Below, piece after piece: positions 10,289-19,501 of a stretch of 64,000 nt of DNA. This DNA is from Martelella alba. GTDB taxonomy: Bacteria; Pseudomonadota; Alphaproteobacteria; Rhizobiales; Rhizobiaceae. The DNA is taken from contig NZ_VHLG01000002.1 of NCBI RefSeq assembly GCF_006516955.1, positions 558,001-622,000 on the forward strand, read 5' to 3'. The position numbers and the translations under genes were made by a program. The first letter of the stretch is position 1. Every line of letters starts with the position of its first letter. Under the pieces are notes generated by a model. That model was not told the DNA's origin. It saw only the letters and a list, made by a program, of their open reading frames with translations, and searched no databases.

Positions 10289-10693
10289 TTAGGCTACAGC
10301 GCTTTCAAACTCGTTGGCCGTACCTTCTTCCTTGAGGTATTCCAGGCCCTTCTTGGAAGCAGCAACCAGCGCTTCGAATGCCTGCGGCTCATGGATCGCC
10401 ATGTCGGAGAGAACCTTGCGGTCAACTTCGATGCCAGCCTTGTTCAGACCATCGATGAAACGGCCATAGGAAAGGCCATATTCGCGAACGGCAGCGTTGA
10501 TACGCTGGATCCACAGCGCACGGAAATTGCGCTTGTTAACCTTGCGGTCGCGATAGGCGTACTGCTTCGACTTGTCGACAGCTGCCTTGGCGGTGCGGAT
10601 GGTGTTCTTGCGACGGCCGTAGAAACCCTTGGCCTGCTTCAGAACCTTCTTGTGCTTGGCATGGGCGGTAACGCCGCGTTTTACACGTGCCAT
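10289..10693 (-). CDS. rplT: 50S ribosomal protein L20
   Basis: 134-residue ribosomal protein that binds 23S rRNA early in assembly. [20 protein letters not shown] is the conserved start, and [20 protein letters not shown] the conserved core. It has a good RBS (GGAG) before the ATG and follows rpmI by 43 bases in the infC-rpmI-rplT order known from many bacteria. Confidence 0.98.
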   Translation of the reverse strand: MARVKRGVTAHAKHKKVLKQAKGFYGRRKNTIRTAKAAVDKSKQYAYRDRKVNKRNFRALWIQRINAAVREYGLSYGRFIDGLNKAGIEVDRKVLSDMAIHEPQAFEALVAASKKGLEYLKEEGTANEFESAVA

Positions 10694-10736
10694 ATCATGA
10701 TCTCCTTAGAATTCTTTTTCGGTTCAAACGCAGCGA

Positions 10737-10937
10737 TTACTTGCCGTAAGGCATGAACTGCTTGACGATCTTGGCATCGGCTTCCGACAGAACCATCGTG
10801 CCGCGCGCATCGCGAATGAACTTGTTGGAACGCTTGATCATGCCATGGCGCTTGCCAGCGGCAGCGACCTTGACCTTGCCGGTCGCGGTGATCTTGAACC
10901 GCTTCTTGACCGACGATTTCGTCTTCATCTTGGGCAT
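10737..10937 (-). CDS. rpmI: 50S ribosomal protein L35
   Basis: 66-residue basic ribosomal protein. [20 protein letters not shown] is the family signature at the N-terminus. GGAG lies 7 bases before the ATG. It is cotranscribed with rplT. Confidence 0.98.
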   Translation of the reverse strand: MPKMKTKSSVKKRFKITATGKVKVAAAGKRHGMIKRSNKFIRDARGTMVLSEADAKIVKQFMPYGK

Positions 10938-11070
10938 TTTGCTACTCCATTATTGTTTGATCGAAACGGGAGACGACCCCGTTCCAGCATTTTGAACAGA
11001 CACGGCATGCCCTGCCGGCCTGTTCGGACGGCGCGCTTATACGCGTTTTGTTTTCGAAACGCAACCGCTT

Positions 11071-11112
11071 GAGAAAAAGCTTTCGCCGCCCGCGATGAAC
11101 CATCGGGCGGCG
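11071..11112 (-). terminator. Hairpin with T tract downstream of infC
   Basis: Stem CGCCGCCCG (11084-11092) / CGGGCGGCG (11104-11112). On the minus strand, AAAGC and then TTTTT follow. It lies 31 bases after the infC stop and before rpmI, so it may end part of the infC transcripts or attenuate reading into rpmI-rplT. Confidence 0.65.
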
Positions 11113-11142
11113 TATGTTTCGCTCGCGAATGTCGGATCGGAA

Positions 11143-11679
11143 TTACTTCGGCGCCAGAACCATCAGCATCTGACGGCCCTCAAGCTTCGGCTCGGCTTCG
11201 ACCTTGGCGTATTCCGCCGTGTCTTCCTTAACCTGCGATAGAAGCTTCATGCCAAGTTCCTGGTGCGCCATTTCACGGCCACGGAAACGAAGTGTCACCT
11301 TGACCTTGTCGCCACCTTCGAAAAAGCGGCTCATCGCCTTCATCTTCACCTCGTAATCGTGGCTGTCGATGTTGGGGCGCATCTTGATCTCTTTGACCTC
11401 GACGACTTTCTGCTTCTTGCGAGCCTCTGCAGCGCGCTTCTGGTTGGCATATTTCAGCTTTCCGAGATCGAGGATCTTCACCACGGGTGGTGCAGAGTTC
11501 GGCGCGATTTCCACCAGATCAAGCCCGGCCTCCTCGGCCATTCTCAGGGCTTCGTCGGTCGGTACCACACCCTTGTTTTCCCCGTCTTCAGTGATCAACT
11601 GCACCTCGCGCACGCGAATGTCGCGATTGGCGCGGGGGCCTTCTTTGGTCGGGGGGGCGGCTCTGTGAGGTCTGCGAAT
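11143..11679 (-). CDS. infC: Translation initiation factor IF-3, AUU start
   Basis: 178 residues when started at an ATT codon whose complement lies at 11677-11679. AGGAG stands 9 bases upstream, and the N-terminal [20 protein letters not shown] then matches the usual rhizobial IF-3 beginning. A GTG 22 codons downstream would cut off part of the N-domain. The N-domain ([31 protein letters not shown]) and C-domain ([18 protein letters not shown]) are both complete. IF-3 tests start-codon pairing on the 30S subunit. In E. coli its own AUU start makes the gene self-limiting, and the same is inferred here. No ATG fits. Confidence 0.93.
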   Translation of the reverse strand: MRRPHRAAPPTKEGPRANRDIRVREVQLITEDGENKGVVPTDEALRMAEEAGLDLVEIAPNSAPPVVKILDLGKLKYANQKRAAEARKKQKVVEVKEIKMRPNIDSHDYEVKMKAMSRFFEGGDKVKVTLRFRGREMAHQELGMKLLSQVKEDTAEYAKVEAEPKLEGRQMLMVLAPK

Positions 11680-11868
11680 GGTCGTTGTCTCCTAAAAAAT
11701 TGACAATCAGGGTTATAACGTTCCCTTGCGAAAAATGTTTCATTCTTCGCCATGGGAGATAGTTGTTCTGAATGGGCAACGTCAATAACACAGAAAAAAA
11801 AGAAAATCACCTGCCGATCATGGACCAAAAGCGCACAAAGGCACCAAAACGCACGCAAGGAGGCGATT

Positions 11869-12672
11869 ATGACCGATGAAACTGCCCTCACATTCCTCAC
11901 GGTTGAGCGCGATGACAAGCCCTTGAAGCTGGCCATGCGGCTGCGTCGGGCAACGACGACAGACACGCCGGTTCTGATCTGGTTTTCCGGCTACGGTTCG
12001 GACATGCTCGGCACCAAGGCCGAAGCGCTTGATCTTTATGCCGCCGAAAACGGGCTTGGCCTGATCCGCTTTGATTATGCCGGACACGGTGAATCAGAAG
12101 GCGCCTTTGCCGATGGTACCATCTCATCCTGGCTCGAAGATGCTTTGGCGGTGATCACCGAAACCGGCCCGAAAGAGGCGATCCTGATCGGTTCCTCCAT
12201 GGGTGGATGGCTGGCGCTCAGGGCCCTGCAGGAGATGAAAAGGCGTAAACTGCAGACCGTGCCGAAAGGCCTGCTGCTCCTGGCGCCTGCGCCGGATTTC
12301 ACCTCAGAGCTTATCGAACCGGATCTGGGACCACGGGAAAAGGCGGAGCTTGCTGAACGCGGTTATTTCGAGGAACACTCGATCTATGGTCCCGAACCGA
12401 CCATCTACACCGCCGCGCTGATTGAGGACGGACGCAAAAACCGCGTTCTCGACGGCATCATCGAGACCGGCTGCCCCGTCACCATCATTCAGGGGCGGCA
12501 GGATCCGGATGTCCCCTATAGCCATGCGCTGAGACTGATGACGCATCTGCCCGCCGACAATGTGGTTCTCACTCTCGTCAATGACGGCGACCATCGTCTG
12601 TCACGCCCGGAGGATATCGACCGCATGCTTGACGCACTTTCCCGCCTCATTGCCGCGACCGGAAAGCCTTAA
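11869..12672 (+). CDS. Alpha/beta hydrolase
   Basis: 267-residue cytosolic alpha/beta hydrolase. The nucleophile elbow is GSSMGGW (Ser110). The acid residue lies in QGRQDPDVPY, and the His in VNDGDHRLS. The ATG at 11869 follows a strong AAGGAGG; the longer frame upstream would cross the infC promoter region. The gene is divergent from infC. The family includes carboxylesterases and acyl-transferring enzymes. The substrate is unknown. Confidence 0.85.
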   Translation: MTDETALTFLTVERDDKPLKLAMRLRRATTTDTPVLIWFSGYGSDMLGTKAEALDLYAAENGLGLIRFDYAGHGESEGAFADGTISSWLEDALAVITETGPKEAILIGSSMGGWLALRALQEMKRRKLQTVPKGLLLLAPAPDFTSELIEPDLGPREKAELAERGYFEEHSIYGPEPTIYTAALIEDGRKNRVLDGIIETGCPVTIIQGRQDPDVPYSHALRLMTHLPADNVVLTLVNDGDHRLSRPEDIDRMLDALSRLIAATGKP

Positions 12673-12774
12673 CGGAAATTAACCATTTCCCGCATTTCGC
12701 TGCCGCAGCTTTCACATGCTGATTGACTTGCGGCGGCAAAAACCCTTAACTCTTTGTTAAGAATTACGGGTCGT

Positions 12775-13398
12775 GTGGGTATTCACGTGTTTAGTTTCAA
12801 ACACATAGCGGTTTTGGTCTCAGCTGTTCCGGCTTTCGCCGGCATCGCGTTTTCTGCCTTTGCCGCATCGACCCCGGCCATGCCGACGGGTGGCATCACG
12901 TCGCAGCCGATCGGCCATTATGAATTCTGCCAGCTGCATCGCGTCGAATGTGCGATCAAATCCAGCAACACAGCACCCGCAGATCTGACCCGGCATGGCT
13001 GGGCAACGATTCAGAAGATCAATCTTCAGGTCAATGAGACGGTTGCGCCGGTCACGGATCAGGAACTCTATGGCCGTGATGAGGTCTGGGCCTACCCGAC
13101 CCATGGCGCTGGTGACTGCGAGGACTATGTGCTCGAAAAGCGCCGCCTTTTGATCAAGGCCGGCATTCCGGTGACTGACCTTCTGATTACCGTCGTGCGC
13201 AAGCCCAATGGCGAGGGCCATGCGGTTTTGACGCTGCGCACCACCGGCGGCGATTATGTGCTTGATAATCTGAACAATGCCATCACACTCTGGTATGCTA
13301 CGCCCTACACGTTCCTGAAGCGTCAGGCCTCCTTTGACACCGGTCGCTGGGTCAGGATCGAAAACAGCACCGACCTGCCGGTCGCCGCGCTGAAGTAA
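12775..13398 (+). CDS. Transglutaminase-like cysteine peptidase, exported
   Basis: About 207 residues from a GTG at 12775; another GTG at 12787 is equally possible. A hydrophobic signal segment ends near AFAAS. The catalytic triad of the bacterial transglutaminase-like cysteine peptidases is present: Cys in GAGDCEDYVLEKR, His in GEGHAVLTLR, Asp in YVLDNLN. Members of this family act in the periplasm; one relative, LapG, cleaves an adhesin under c-di-GMP control. No lapD or large adhesin gene is nearby, so that role is not supported here. Confidence 0.8.
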   Translation: MGIHVFSFKHIAVLVSAVPAFAGIAFSAFAASTPAMPTGGITSQPIGHYEFCQLHRVECAIKSSNTAPADLTRHGWATIQKINLQVNETVAPVTDQELYGRDEVWAYPTHGAGDCEDYVLEKRRLLIKAGIPVTDLLITVVRKPNGEGHAVLTLRTTGGDYVLDNLNNAITLWYATPYTFLKRQASFDTGRWVRIENSTDLPVAALK

Positions 13399-13469
13399 GC
13401 CGGCTGCGATGGAACCCGGCTCTTCTGGCCCGGACGCGCGATACCGCCGATCGCGGCGGAGGAGAATGC

Positions 13470-14195
13470 ATGAAAATCCCGAAAACGGCACCTCTCATCG
13501 TCCTTACCGGGGCTGGCATTTCTGCGGGCTCGGGCCTTGCGACCTTCCGTGGCTCCGGCGGCCTGTGGGCAGGCCACGACATCAATGAAGTCGCAACACC
13601 CGAAGGCTTTCAACGCGACCCCGAACTGGTTCATGATTTCTACAATATGCGCCGCTGCGAAAGCGCCAACGCCCTGCCCAATGCTGCACACCGGGCGCTT
13701 GCTGCCCTGGAATCTTCCTGGGAGGGACCGTTTCTGCTGGTCACGCAAAATGTCGACGACCTGCATGAAAAAGCGGGATCAAGGCGGCTGATCCATATGC
13801 ATGGCAGCCTTAATTCGGTGCTCTGCCTTGCCTGCGGAAGACGAAGCGAATGGCATGACGATACCGACAGCCATATCCCCTGCCCCCATTGCGGCCGGCC
13901 GGCGCTCAGACCTGATATCGTCTGGTTCGGCGAAATGCCTTATCACATGGAGGAGATCGGCGCGGCCCTTGAACAGGCAGGCCTGTTCCTTTCTGTCGGG
14001 ACCTCCGGCACCGTCTATCCTGCCGCTGGCTTTGTTGCCTATGCCAAGGAGCAAGGTGCAAAAACCGTCGAAATCAATCTGGAAGACACCCACAATCCGC
14101 TGTTTGACCGCCATATCAGCGGCGATGCCACCCAAACCCTGCCAGCCTTTGTCCATAGCCTGCTGTCAGAGGCAGACCGGGGCGGCTCGGTCTGA
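13470..14195 (+). CDS. cobB: NAD-dependent protein deacylase, class III sirtuin
   Basis: 241-residue sirtuin that removes acyl groups from lysine using NAD. GAGISAGSG starts at residue 14, TQNVD lies at 92-96, and the catalytic His is in MHGS (His111). Zinc is bound by CLAC (119/122) and CPHC (138/141). Tyr58 and Arg61 in FYNMRR fit the Y-x-x-R pair that lets class III sirtuins such as SIRT5 and CobB bind succinyl- or malonyl-lysine. The gene is upstream of a convergent diguanylate cyclase. Confidence 0.93.
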   Translation: MKIPKTAPLIVLTGAGISAGSGLATFRGSGGLWAGHDINEVATPEGFQRDPELVHDFYNMRRCESANALPNAAHRALAALESSWEGPFLLVTQNVDDLHEKAGSRRLIHMHGSLNSVLCLACGRRSEWHDDTDSHIPCPHCGRPALRPDIVWFGEMPYHMEEIGAALEQAGLFLSVGTSGTVYPAAGFVAYAKEQGAKTVEINLEDTHNPLFDRHISGDATQTLPAFVHSLLSEADRGGSV

Positions 14196-14245
14196 AGCAG
14201 GCGCAGGCGCATCCCGCCTCATTTTCGGCCCAAGACAGGCGGGTA

Positions 14246-17212
14246 TCAGTCCGCACGGACCACCCGGTTGCGCCCGCCCGCCTTTGCCGCATAAAGGCGC
14301 AGGTCTGCCCGACGGATGAAACCACCGAGATCATCACCTTCACCGGGAACCGAACAATAGCAGCCGGCAGAAATGGTCATGTGCAGCTTTCCATTGTCGA
14401 GCTGGATCGCCGTTTCGGCAATGAGTACCCGCAACTCATCCACCAGCGCTTCAAATTCCCCATCATGCGCGCCAGGGCAATAGGCGACGAACTCCTCGCC
14501 GCCGTAGCGGGCAACGAATGTGCCGTTGCCGCCCAGATGGGCCTGCATCAGCCCGGCCAGCTGCTGCAGGCACTGGTCACCGGCGAGATGGCCGAGCCGG
14601 TCATTGACTGGCTTGAAATGGTCGACATCAATCATCGCGAGCGCAAAAGCCGCTCCCTTGCCGCGGCAGAGGACAAAATCACGCTCCCCCTGCTCGTCGA
14701 AATGCGCCCGATTGAACAGCCCTGTCAGGCCATCGGTAACATTGATTTTCTGCAGTTTTTGATTGGCCTCGTTCAGCGCCTCATTGAGACTTTTGAGTTT
14801 GCGGTTCCACAGAAAGAATATCAGCAGCGCCAGCACAACGCCGCAGGCGACGGCAATCAGCAGCCGGAAGTCCACCACACGACGGAAGGGCGAAAGTCGC
14901 TGAGCATTGACGATTGTTTCAAGTTCGGTGCGATCAAGGCTGCCCAGCAGCTTGGAGAAGATCTCCCCCAGCTGCGGCTGATCACTGCGCGTGGCAATCG
15001 CCGCCTCATAGGCTTCGGCTATGCGGCCGGAGATCTTGATGTCATTGGTCTGCATCGCCGTGATCTCGAAGCCGAGACTGTCAAGCGGCCCCAGCATGGC
15101 GTCAATCCTGTCGTCGCGCAGTTGCTCCAGCCCTTCCCTTTCATTTGCCACCGCAACAAGCGTGACACCGGGATAACGCTCCTGCAACAGTTCCTCCGGC
15201 ACGTGGCCGGGCACATAGCCGACCGTCCTGCCGGAAAGATCGCGCAGGCTGTCAATAAAGGGATCCGCAATCTCTCCGGCAACGGCTGTCGGAACGTCGA
15301 GATAGGACATGGTGAAGTCCCAGCTACCCGCTGAAACCTCATGCTGAGACGCAAAAGGAAGGATATCACAGCCAGTCTTTGCCAGATCCTCGGCCGGACT
15401 GCCCAGATCACTGACCGGAACGACCTGGAAGGAGAAATGGCCACGTTTTGCCAGAACCGCCATGATATCGGCGGCGATGCCGGTGAACTGCCCCGACGAA
15501 TCAATGCTTGTAAAGGGAGCAGCATTCGGATCAACACAGACGCGAATAACCCCCTTTTCCTGCAGGAACCGCTCTTCTTCCGGCGTCAGCGGTGTGCGTA
15601 TCTCGCTCATGCCGGCGATCGGCGGCCCGAGCCAGCGAACTTCCATCTCCTGCCAGCGCGAGACGGGGATGGCTGCGATTGCCTCGTCAATAATGCTGCG
15701 AAGATAAGGATATTTCGGACTTATGCCGAAACGCAGATCCTCCCGGGACACGCCGGGAAGTTCGAATTCGCCCCCGATCTGGACATTGATCAGGCCCAGC
15801 CGCCGGATGATAGCGTTGCCATTGGACAGCGACATAATCGCCGCATCGATTTCGCCATGCGAAAGCGCCAGCAGCAGCGCCTCCTGCGTTTCAAAACTTC
15901 TGACATCGGGATGAACGGACTTCAGCTGATCGGAAAAATAGATATCACGGCCAATCCCGATCACCTCGCCGTCAAGCGCATGCAGATCCTTGTAAGGCGC
16001 GGAACCGGAACGCAGAAACACGGCATTGGGGATCTCGTGATAGGCATCGGAAAAAAGCGTATATTCCGCCCGATCAGGCGTATAGGACATATTGGCGATC
16101 ACATCGATATCGCCACGTCGGAAAGCAGCCAGCAATTTTGCCCAGTTGTCATAGACCGGTTCGAACACTAGCCCGGTCGCCGATGAAATATATTGGGCGA
16201 TATCGACCGCAAGCCCCTGACCGCGCCCGCCCGACAGGAAGCTGAAGGGCTCGTAGTCGCTGATAAAGCCAATCTTCAGCGGTGGCGCCTGCTCGATGAA
16301 GGCCTGTTCTTCGGGCAGAAGCTTAAGCGGACCGGCACGTTGCGGCCGCCCGGCACGATAGCTGAGCCAGCGTTCGGTAATGGCGCTCAGATCTGCACTG
16401 GAAAGCGCCGCGACTGACTTGTCGAGGACGGATGACAGCATCTTGCGATCCGCATCATCAGGCAGTTTCAGCACACCGAGGCGAAAATCCTCCAGCGCCA
16501 CGGCGGCGATATCGAGGTTGCCACCCGCCGCGACATTGGTGAAACCATTTTCACGGATAAAGAAATTGGCCGTCATCTCCGGTGCAAGCGCCGCATCGAT
16601 CCAGCCGAAAGCAACCGCCGCCATCAGATCACGATAGCTGGCATATTCGACCGGTATGATGCCGGCAGCCTTCAGCGCCGGCTGATAATAGATATCCTTG
16701 ATCACACCGATACGTCTGTGCCGCAGGGTTTCGATGTTCAGCGCATCCTTGATCGGATGATCGACATTTTCGAACAGAACCGTGCGCCGCAGATGATAGG
16801 GATCGGTGAACCTGATGAAGCCGCTGCGATCCTCCGTCCTGGAAATATCAGCGATCGCCTCCAGCGAGCCAAGCTGGAACTGGCGGTAAATTTCCGGCCA
16901 TGATCCCATGCGGATATCGAATTCCAGCCCGGAGATCTCTGCGATCTTCCTGATCACATCAACGCTCCAGCCCATGATCTGGCCGTTGCGATAGAAGGAA
17001 TAGGGCTCATTGTCGGCAACGACGCCGATGCTGATCGCCTCCTGTTCAGCAATCCAGTCGCGCTCTGCATCGGTAAAATCGGGCTGATTGAGCCGCGCTT
17101 CCGATGGCACCGCATATGCCTGCGCCAGTGAAAAAAACGTCAAAGCACAGAGAGCGCAGATGAAAACCAGCGCGTGACGAACCCGACAGCAAGACAGGGC
17201 AGGCAGCGTCAA
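14246..17212 (-). CDS. Diguanylate cyclase with three periplasmic solute-binding domains
   Basis: 988-residue inner-membrane sensor that makes c-di-GMP. It has a signal/anchor segment (12-33) and three successive family-3 solute-binding domains (about 56-285, 310-528, 553-765). One transmembrane helix (783-801), a short coiled coil and a GGDEF domain (about 825-985) follow. The active-site loop is GGEEF (904-908), so it should be catalytic. No RxxD inhibitory site is seen just before it. The start is a TTG with GGGAG 7 bases upstream; no ATG fits. Three binding domains in tandem suggest it reads amino acids or similar small ligands. No transporter genes flank it. Confidence 0.88.
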   Translation of the reverse strand: MTLPALSCCRVRHALVFICALCALTFFSLAQAYAVPSEARLNQPDFTDAERDWIAEQEAISIGVVADNEPYSFYRNGQIMGWSVDVIRKIAEISGLEFDIRMGSWPEIYRQFQLGSLEAIADISRTEDRSGFIRFTDPYHLRRTVLFENVDHPIKDALNIETLRHRRIGVIKDIYYQPALKAAGIIPVEYASYRDLMAAVAFGWIDAALAPEMTANFFIRENGFTNVAAGGNLDIAAVALEDFRLGVLKLPDDADRKMLSSVLDKSVAALSSADLSAITERWLSYRAGRPQRAGPLKLLPEEQAFIEQAPPLKIGFISDYEPFSFLSGGRGQGLAVDIAQYISSATGLVFEPVYDNWAKLLAAFRRGDIDVIANMSYTPDRAEYTLFSDAYHEIPNAVFLRSGSAPYKDLHALDGEVIGIGRDIYFSDQLKSVHPDVRSFETQEALLLALSHGEIDAAIMSLSNGNAIIRRLGLINVQIGGEFELPGVSREDLRFGISPKYPYLRSIIDEAIAAIPVSRWQEMEVRWLGPPIAGMSEIRTPLTPEEERFLQEKGVIRVCVDPNAAPFTSIDSSGQFTGIAADIMAVLAKRGHFSFQVVPVSDLGSPAEDLAKTGCDILPFASQHEVSAGSWDFTMSYLDVPTAVAGEIADPFIDSLRDLSGRTVGYVPGHVPEELLQERYPGVTLVAVANEREGLEQLRDDRIDAMLGPLDSLGFEITAMQTNDIKISGRIAEAYEAAIATRSDQPQLGEIFSKLLGSLDRTELETIVNAQRLSPFRRVVDFRLLIAVACGVVLALLIFFLWNRKLKSLNEALNEANQKLQKINVTDGLTGLFNRAHFDEQGERDFVLCRGKGAAFALAMIDVDHFKPVNDRLGHLAGDQCLQQLAGLMQAHLGGNGTFVARYGGEEFVAYCPGAHDGEFEALVDELRVLIAETAIQLDNGKLHMTISAGCYCSVPGEGDDLGGFIRRADLRLYAAKAGGRNRVVRAD

Positions 17213-17601
17213 ATCAACACTCCCGCCTTGCAGCTTTTCACGAAAACCATCTCAGAATACGAAGAAATGACCCAAATCCCCGGTACCGACGTCTGCATGA
17301 CCATGACTTCTCCGACTGGACGATCAAAACCGGCCACTGCCGGAAGAGCCGTCCCTTTTGCCATCGTCCCCCACGGCAGGCTGACATAGGTACCGTAAGA
17401 CGCGGGAAGAAGGCAAGTTGCCATTAACGAGGATCACCACCGTAACGCGTATAGATTGGGCTATTTCTGCTATACCGCGACGAAATTACATCTTTTTAAT
17501 GCGACCAGCCAGATTGAATGCATTAATAAGATAATTACACTCATATTTTAACAGGGCGGTTTCCGGCACCGTTTCTTTCTGCCTATCAATCCGAGGATGT
17601 T
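17213..17601. other. Intergenic region between the cyclase and the siderophore-interacting protein
   Basis: It holds the 5' side of two divergent genes. A 71-codon minus-strand frame at 17209-17424 has no recognisable similarity and overlaps the cyclase start, so it is not called. I looked for an iron-responsive operator and found none I could defend. The right part (about 17500-17560) is AT-rich and probably carries the promoter of the 17602 gene. Confidence 0.4.
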
Positions 17602-18360
17602 ATGACCGAGACGACAACTGAAACCACTCCCGTGATCGAACGCGTTCGCCACGAATTGAAGCGCCGCCGACTGACCGTCGTTTCGCGCGAACAGATTTCC
17701 CCCACAATGCTGCGTCTGGTTTTTTCCAGTGACGATCTTGCCGATTTCACGTCAGCGGCGCCGGACGACCATATCAAGATCTTCATCGATACCGGTGCTG
17801 AAAAGCCGGAAATGCGCGACTACACGCCGCGCGCCTATGACAGCGAGGCGCGCCGCCTGACGATCGATTTCGCGCTGCATGAGGCCGGGCCGGTGACGGC
17901 ATGGGCCATTGGCGCAAAGATTGGCGATATGCTTGAGATCGGCGGACCGCGCGGATCTGCCGTGCTGAAGGGGCCGAAGCGCTTCATTCTGATTGGTGAT
18001 GAAACCGCATTGCCGGCAATTGGCCGCCGCATCGAGGAAGCGCCGGCAGGCACCAGCATCACCAGCTTCGTTGCCGTGGCGCATGAAAACGACCGGCAGA
18101 CTTTCGAAACCAGGGCCGAACTTGACGATTACTGGCTGGTGCGCCCCGAGGCCGCATCCACCGATGCATCGGTCTTCCTTGATGCCCTGCGCGATATCGC
18201 TCTTGCCGATGAAACCTATGTGTGGATTGCAGCGGAAGCTGCTGTTGCCCGCGCCATCCGCAATTATCTGGTGGAAGAACGCGGCCATCCGCTGACCTGG
18301 CTGAAGGCATCCGGCTACTGGACCAAGGGCAAGGCCGACGCCACCGACAAGAATATGTGA
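17602..18360 (+). CDS. Siderophore-interacting FAD-binding reductase
   Basis: 252-residue protein of the SIP/ViuB family, cytosolic flavoproteins that reduce ferric siderophores to release iron. The FAD-binding motif RDYTPRAYD is at about 73-81. The conserved GDETALPAIGRR follows, and the C-terminal EAAVARAIRNYL and ASGYWTKG complete the NAD(P)H domain. It stands alone, without uptake genes, and ends 30 bases from the convergent SIR2-like gene. Confidence 0.9.
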   Translation: MTETTTETTPVIERVRHELKRRRLTVVSREQISPTMLRLVFSSDDLADFTSAAPDDHIKIFIDTGAEKPEMRDYTPRAYDSEARRLTIDFALHEAGPVTAWAIGAKIGDMLEIGGPRGSAVLKGPKRFILIGDETALPAIGRRIEEAPAGTSITSFVAVAHENDRQTFETRAELDDYWLVRPEAASTDASVFLDALRDIALADETYVWIAAEAAVARAIRNYLVEERGHPLTWLKASGYWTKGKADATDKNM

Positions 18361-18390
18361 GGCCGTCCGGCGGCGCTGGCCTGAAATGCG

Positions 18391-19272
18391 TCAGGCCGAC
18401 GCGAGCCAGCGCCGTGTTATCGCCTCGGGCTTGAGCGCGATCACCGCAATCCCGTTCTGGGCGAGAAAGCGGCGCTCATTGCGCGTCAGCGTATCGGGAT
18501 CCATGACCGCATAATGCGGCCCTGCCGAGCGCTTCATGATCTGGCGGGCATAGGTTCTGAGCATCTGGTCGTCGAAACGGCAACCGAGGAACAGAAAGCC
18601 CCGCTCCGTGCGCAGGCGCCGGATCACGTCAGGGATCGGCGTCTGAATATCGATCTCGGTCAGCACCTCGACATAATCGCTGTCGGCCACCAGAAAATTC
18701 CCGGCCGGCGCGCGGCTGCCATGGGGTTCGTAAAGCACAGTTGTCGCGAAACTGTCCGGGTCCACAGCGTCACCGGCAAGATCATAAGCCTTGGTCCAGA
18801 TATCGCGATGTTCCAGCGCGCGGCTGGTACCCTGCAGATTGACCACGCCGTCAGCTTTGGCGGAAACCAGCGCTTCACGCATGGCACCGTCATACCAGCT
18901 GTCAACGATCAGCGGCAGCTTCAGCCCGGCCAGGAACATATGCAGCGCCGTCGGCGTGCTTCTTTCAGCGAAGATCTCCGACATCCAGGCGGCCAGCGTC
19001 TTGCGATGGCGGCGCTGCTCGATATATTGCGCCACCGACCACATATTGGTGCGGATGCGCGAGGGTGCGGGCTGGCGCAGGCAAAGGGCGGCAGCCACCG
19101 CCTCCGGTGCACCCGGAACCGCAGCTGTTGCCCCGTCAAAATTCAACAGGCCGGGACCGAGATAGGGAATAACCTGACCGTTCATCAGCCTTTCGCGCAG
19201 CGTGTCGGCGCATTCTTCCGCCGCAGCCCCTTCGGCCACCAGCACGATTTCCTGGTTCGCATTCATGTTCAT
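18391..19272 (-). CDS. SIR2-like protein, last gene of the nifB operon
   Basis: 293 residues from the ATG at 19272, preceded by AGGAGAG; the longer frame would overlap nifT. The SIR2-like fold is indicated by VIPYLGPGLL near residue 34 in place of the sirtuin GAG loop, LYEPHGS (His184) and FLFLGCRFDDQMLR (about 226-239). There is no zinc-binding Cys set as in CobB. Such domains can bind NAD and hydrolyse it or act on proteins, but activity is not proven for this one. It follows nifT by 16 bases, so it should be made with the NifB accessory proteins. Its function in nitrogen fixation is unknown. Confidence 0.75.
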   Translation of the reverse strand: MNMNANQEIVLVAEGAAAEECADTLRERLMNGQVIPYLGPGLLNFDGATAAVPGAPEAVAAALCLRQPAPSRIRTNMWSVAQYIEQRRHRKTLAAWMSEIFAERSTPTALHMFLAGLKLPLIVDSWYDGAMREALVSAKADGVVNLQGTSRALEHRDIWTKAYDLAGDAVDPDSFATTVLYEPHGSRAPAGNFLVADSDYVEVLTEIDIQTPIPDVIRRLRTERGFLFLGCRFDDQMLRTYARQIMKRSAGPHYAVMDPDTLTRNERRFLAQNGIAVIALKPEAITRRWLASA

Positions 19273-19288
19273 GGCCTCTCTCCTGTCC

Positions 19289-19501
19289 TCAGTCGTCTTC
19301 ACCAAGCTTGCGGGCATTGACTGTCACCGGCAGGCGGGTATCGCCCGGCATGTCGGGCAGTTCGAAACGCCAGCCGTTTTTCAGCGTGACAATGCCACCC
19401 CAAAGCGCCTCCCGCTCCGCCGCGATGATTGGTTCCTCGAGGTCCTTCTTGGCCAGATAGGCGGAATAGCCACTGGCGATCTTGCGGATCATGACTTTCA
19501 T
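19289..19501 (-). CDS. nifT: Nitrogen fixation protein NifT/FixU
   Basis: 70-residue protein matching the NifT/FixU family over its full length, with MIRKIASGYSAYLAKKDLEE and the conserved WGGIVTLKNGWRFELPD. Its biochemical role is not established; it is consistently found beside nifB or nifZ. Its start overlaps the nifZ stop by 4 bases, which suggests coupled translation. Confidence 0.93.
   Translation of the reverse strand: MKVMIRKIASGYSAYLAKKDLEEPIIAAEREALWGGIVTLKNGWRFELPDMPGDTRLPVTVNARKLGEDD

Noticed and set aside
17209-17424. A 71-codon minus-strand frame before the cyclase gene
   Set aside because: No similarity, overlaps the cyclase start, and lacks a convincing RBS.
17430-17600. Iron-responsive operator before the siderophore-interacting gene
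   Set aside because: No Fur, RirA or Irr site could be matched with confidence by eye.
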